Shown here: positions 61,168 to 64,000 of the stretch, in pieces
How positions within the stretch are numbered: position 1 is the first letter of the stretch
How the letters are laid out: every line of letters begins with the position of its first letter
Assembly: GCF_038593265.1 (NCBI RefSeq)
Contig: NZ_CP151979.1
Span: forward strand, 2,122,001-2,186,000
From: Ureibacillus sp. FSL W7-1570
GTDB lineage: Bacteria > Bacillota > Bacilli > Bacillales_A > Planococcaceae
Direction: 5' to 3'
Length of the DNA: 64,000 nucleotides
Translations under genes and position numbers: made by a program
The notes under the pieces: generated by a model
Databases searched by the model: none
What the model saw: the letters and a program-made list of their open reading frames with translations, nothing else
Told to the model about the DNA's origin: nothing

Positions 61168-62403
61168 TTAATCGTTATGGCTGAAGTAATCAGTAATCGG
61201 CTCCCATTTTCCATTTTTTACAATACCCAAACGAGTCTTTTCTGTTCCGGCATGATTATCCGGTGCAAATGATACGTTTGCGGCAAGTCCTCCCAAGTCC
61301 AGATTTTGAATGGATTCAAGACCTTCACGAATTTGTGGACCTGTCAAATCTCCATCAGGGTATTTTTCAGCAGCGATTTTGATTGCTTCAACCATTATTT
61401 TTGCAGCAACCCATCCCTGTACAAATTTTTGGTTGATATCATCAATCGTCTTGCCTTTTGCATCCAAATACTCTTTAATTTCAGCCATCCCTGGCATATC
61501 TTCATATGGAAATGCGTGGGAAAGGATGCCCATATATCCTTCGGCAACATCCGCTCCAACGATATCAATGATTCCTTCTCCCGCTGCCCAGTTTAAACCG
61601 ATAAATTGCGTATCGATGCCCAATGTTTTGGCATCACGCAAAATGGTTGAAGTTGCTCCCCATGTTTGTTGAATAATCGCATAATCCGGATTTTTCTTTT
61701 CCATATTCAGCAATTGGGATTGGGCTTCTGTTGCCTGAACATCAATCACCTGTTCATCTACCACTTCCACTCCGACTTCTTTAGCATAGGCTTTGATATC
61801 TTCAATCGGTGATCTACCGAATGCTGTATCATTATAAAGAAGCGCCAGTGTCGGAGGGGTGTCACCTTCATGATTTTCAACAATCCATTTCAGGATTGCC
61901 CGTCCTTGATCGGAATAAGAAGCGGCGGTTAAGAAGTTATATGGACTTTCTTTAATATTTTTCAAGTTTTCGGAATAGGAAGCTGAAATGAATGGCAGCT
62001 GATCAGAAGCAACTTGTTGTCTTAACGCTTCCGTATCCCCTGTACCCCAACCTAATATGGCAACAGCCTTTTCCTTGTCACGCAATTCTTGATAAAGTTT
62101 TTGCGCTTCCGGAATTTGATAAGCGTAGTCTTTACCGATTAGTTTTAAATTCAGCCCTTCCACTCCACCTTTCATTTCCAAATACTCGAAGTAAGCTTTT
62201 TCCCCTTCCGCATAAGGGGTTCCTACATCTCCGGTACCTCCTGTAATATCATACAAACCGCCAACAACGACGGTTCTCTTTCCGTCGGATCCGGATGAAT
62301 CGGAAGAAGTGCTTGGACTGGCCGAATCTTGGCCTCCGCATGCTGAAAGAATGAGCAACAACACCCCTAGTAAAAACCCCAATAAACTTTTGCGTTTCAA
62401 CAT
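61168..62403 (-). CDS. Branched-chain amino-acid ABC transporter substrate-binding lipoprotein
   Basis: A 411-residue LivJ-type (PBP class 1) lipoprotein: lipobox LILSAC (Cys near residue 22), a Ser/Asp-rich linker, then VVVGGLYDITGGTGDVGTPYAEGE and ILGWGTGDTEALRQQVASDQLPFIS. It captures leucine, isoleucine, valine or a related short-chain acid; specificity is not readable. GGGGG precedes the ATG. It lies between livM and livF in the same direction. Confidence 0.9.
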   Translation of the reverse strand: MLKRKSLLGFLLGVLLLILSACGGQDSASPSTSSDSSGSDGKRTVVVGGLYDITGGTGDVGTPYAEGEKAYFEYLEMKGGVEGLNLKLIGKDYAYQIPEAQKLYQELRDKEKAVAILGWGTGDTEALRQQVASDQLPFISASYSENLKNIKESPYNFLTAASYSDQGRAILKWIVENHEGDTPPTLALLYNDTAFGRSPIEDIKAYAKEVGVEVVDEQVIDVQATEAQSQLLNMEKKNPDYAIIQQTWGATSTILRDAKTLGIDTQFIGLNWAAGEGIIDIVGADVAEGYMGILSHAFPYEDMPGMAEIKEYLDAKGKTIDDINQKFVQGWVAAKIMVEAIKIAAEKYPDGDLTGPQIREGLESIQNLDLGGLAANVSFAPDNHAGTEKTRLGIVKNGKWEPITDYFSHND

Positions 62404-62445
62404 CTGATCCCCCTTGTTTTTTATATAATTAATTTTTTATCAACC

Positions 62446-63504
62446 TTAGTAAGAGAATGGCCAGACTCTAAAATAGTTTTTAATGTTTTGCCAAATATGC
62501 GCTAAACCGCCCGGCTCAAATATTAGGAAGAGAATAATCGCCAAACCGAAAACAAATTCTTTGAAGGCGGAGAATAATTGGTAAAGATCCGGCATGTAGG
62601 CGGTTAACAGGTCAACGACAGAAGTGAGTCCAACCGGCAACAAAGTGATGAAAATCGCCCCTAAGATGGAACCCAGGATGCTTCCCAATCCGCCAATCAA
62701 CACCATGGCGAGGTACTGAATGGAAACTTGAATATTGTAAAGTTCCGGGCTCACAATCATTGTGTAGTGGGCCAGCAATGCACCGGCGATTCCTACGAAA
62801 AAGGAACTGATAATAAAGGCCAACACCTTATAGTAAAACAAGTTGATGCCCATGATTTGTGCCGCAATATCCCGGTCCCGAACCGCCAAAAACGCCCGCC
62901 CGACCCTTGTTCTTAACAGGTTTACCGAATAAAGTACAGTCAACATTAAAATGATGATGGTTAAGTAATAGTAAGAAGCATTCGATGTGAGAACATAATT
63001 TCCAATGACCGGCCGGCTTAATACCATCCCTGCCGTCCCGCCCGTCACACTGTCCCATCGGCTGATGATGAATGTAATGATGACTTGGGCGGCGAGTGTA
63101 GCAATGGCCAAATATAATCCTTTCAGCCTTAGTGAAGGGATTCCAAACAAACCTCCCACCAACGCTGTGACAATCCCCGCCAAAGGAAGGGATATCCAGA
63201 AACTTAATCCATAAGTTGTTGTCAAAATGGCTGTTGTATATCCTCCAACCCCTAAAAAGGCGCCGACTCCGATTGAAATCTGGCCGGTAAATCCCGTCAA
63301 AATGTTCAATCCGATGGCGCCAATTGCAGAAATGGCGCATAGCGTCAACAGACCCACCCAATAGTTGGAGGCATATAGCGGCAATGTCAGCAGAATGATC
63401 AATAAAATGAGCCATTTTATGATTTCACTCTTTGTACCAAAGAGCTTCATATCCTTTTTATAGGAAGTTTTATAGTTTCCGCATTCTCTCACAAACAAAT
63501 TCCT
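62446..63504 (-). CDS. livM: Branched-chain amino-acid ABC transporter permease LivM
   Basis: A 352-residue permease with about ten hydrophobic segments and the family signatures ILTGFTGQISIGVGAFLGVGGY (near residue 70) and the coupling loop VGRAFLAVRDRDIAAQIMGIN (near 200). ATG 63504 has GAGGGTG upstream and lies 8 bp after the livH stop. Confidence 0.92.
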   Translation of the reverse strand, partial: RNLFVRECGNYKTSYKKDMKLFGTKSEIIKWLILLIILLTLPLYASNYWVGLLTLCAISAIGAIGLNILTGFTGQISIGVGAFLGVGGYTTAILTTTYGLSFWISLPLAGIVTALVGGLFGIPSLRLKGLYLAIATLAAQVIITFIISRWDSVTGGTAGMVLSRPVIGNYVLTSNASYYYLTIIILMLTVLYSVNLLRTRVGRAFLAVRDRDIAAQIMGINLFYYKVLAFIISSFFVGIAGALLAHYTMIVSPELYNIQVSIQYLAMVLIGGLGSILGSILGAIFITLLPVGLTSVVDLLTAYMPDLYQLFSAFKEFVFGLAIILFLIFEPGGLAHIWQNIKNYFRVWPFSY

Positions 63505-63511
63505 CATTTGA

Positions 63512-64000
63512 TTACACCCTCTCAATACCACGGCTGCCAAATAAGCCATGTGGTTTTAGCATTAAAATTAAGAGAACGACAATGAATGGCACTACATCTT
63601 TTAAACCTCCCCCTACGAGAGGATCTAAATAGCCGCCTGCCAAGTTTTGAATGATGCCAATCAGAAATCCTCCAATAATCGCACCGATGACACTATCAAG
63701 ACCTCCAAGAATGACCACGGGCAAAACCGTCAAACCGATGGCAGACATCGTAGGATTGACTCCATTGATGTTTCCAAGCAAAATTCCACCGATGCCGGCA
63801 ACCATTGCGGCAATCATCCATGTCACCGCTAAAACAAACTTCACGCTCATCCCCATGGATAATGCAGCTTGCCGGTCGTCGGCTACGGCCCGCATGGCAA
63901 GTCCAATCTTGGAAAACTTGAAGAAAATCGAAAAAACAATCAACAAAATCACGACAATGATAAAGGACCATAAGTAGACGGGAGTGACGATGATGCCTCC
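63512..64000 (-). CDS. livH: Branched-chain amino-acid ABC transporter permease LivH (partial)
   Basis: The C-terminal 162 residues of the partner permease; the frame is open to the window edge and the N-terminus lies beyond it. The coupling loop is KIGLAMRAVADDRQAALSMGM, and VILGGLDSVIGAIIGGFLIG is the late membrane signature. livG, the second ATPase, is not in the window and may lie upstream. Confidence 0.92.
   Translation of the reverse strand, partial: GGIIVTPVYLWSFIIVVILLIVFSIFFKFSKIGLAMRAVADDRQAALSMGMSVKFVLAVTWMIAAMVAGIGGILLGNINGVNPTMSAIGLTVLPVVILGGLDSVIGAIIGGFLIGIIQNLAGGYLDPLVGGGLKDVVPFIVVLLILMLKPHGLFGSRGIERV

Overview
The window comes from a low-GC, endospore-forming, Gram-positive bacterium of the order Bacillales (Bacillaceae or Planococcaceae; genus not decidable from sequence alone). 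The evidence is a germinant-receptor operon of the GerA type, two sigma-G-like promoters, the conserved block sigW-rsiW / cdaA-cdaR-glmM / glmS with its ribozyme, prsA, ugtP, hemAT, paiA and the yjlC-ndh pair. Many starts are TTG or GTG with strong AGGAGG-like ribosome binding sites, and most genes end in clear intrinsic terminators. No phage, conjugative element, CRISPR array or complete insertion sequence was seen.

Layout. 1-2.4 kb: a cysteine-rich unknown protein and an alkylpyrone pair (type III polyketide synthase plus isoprenylcysteine-methyltransferase-like enzyme). 2.4-4.5 kb: yjlC-ndh with candidate cre and Rex sites. 4.5-9.6 kb: two MFS transporters, a DedA protein and the NAD(P)HX repair enzyme. 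9.7-12.4 kb: a CYP152 peroxygenase, a YiiX-like protein and two previously uncalled mini-genes (20 and 46 codons), each with a sigma-G-like promoter and a near-identical terminator. 12.5-15.8 kb: lipid and glycolipid enzymes (ugtP, GT2, PlsC-like). 15.8-17.4 kb: small redox and unknown genes. 17.4-23.1 kb: a gerA-gerB-gerC-small membrane protein-corA run, in which the A subunit carries a 230-residue Q/N-rich extension. 23.2-34.9 kb: assorted transporters, regulators, hemAT, mscL and paiA-marR. 35.06-35.5 kb: a 21/42-bp minisatellite. 36.7-37.07 kb: an ORF-less group II intron directly after the terminator of a two-gene bd-type oxidase operon whose large subunit ends in a c-type cytochrome. 39.66-39.92 kb: a 265-bp structured inverted repeat. 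40-45 kb: prsA and a heterodimeric ABC exporter. 45.3-49.4 kb: a B12 riboswitch-controlled uptake operon (btuFCD plus cobalamin adenosyltransferase), next to a decayed inverted copy of the adenosyltransferase. 49.6-58.4 kb: glmS, DJ-1 protein, glmM, cdaR, cdaA, rsiW, sigW. 58.6-64 kb: arginase with an ARG box, a four-tRNA cluster (Glu, Val, Tyr, Gln) and a branched-chain amino-acid ABC transporter cut off by the window end.

Together the genes cover respiration (NDH-2 and bd-like oxidase), envelope synthesis and stress (GlmM/GlmS, c-di-AMP, SigW, UgtP, PrsA), sporulation and germination, and B12 and amino-acid uptake. The most novel points are the two sigma-G mini-genes, the Q/N-rich germinant-receptor subunit, the CydA/CydA-like oxidase with fused cytochrome c, the terminator-associated intron and the adenosyltransferase pseudogene.
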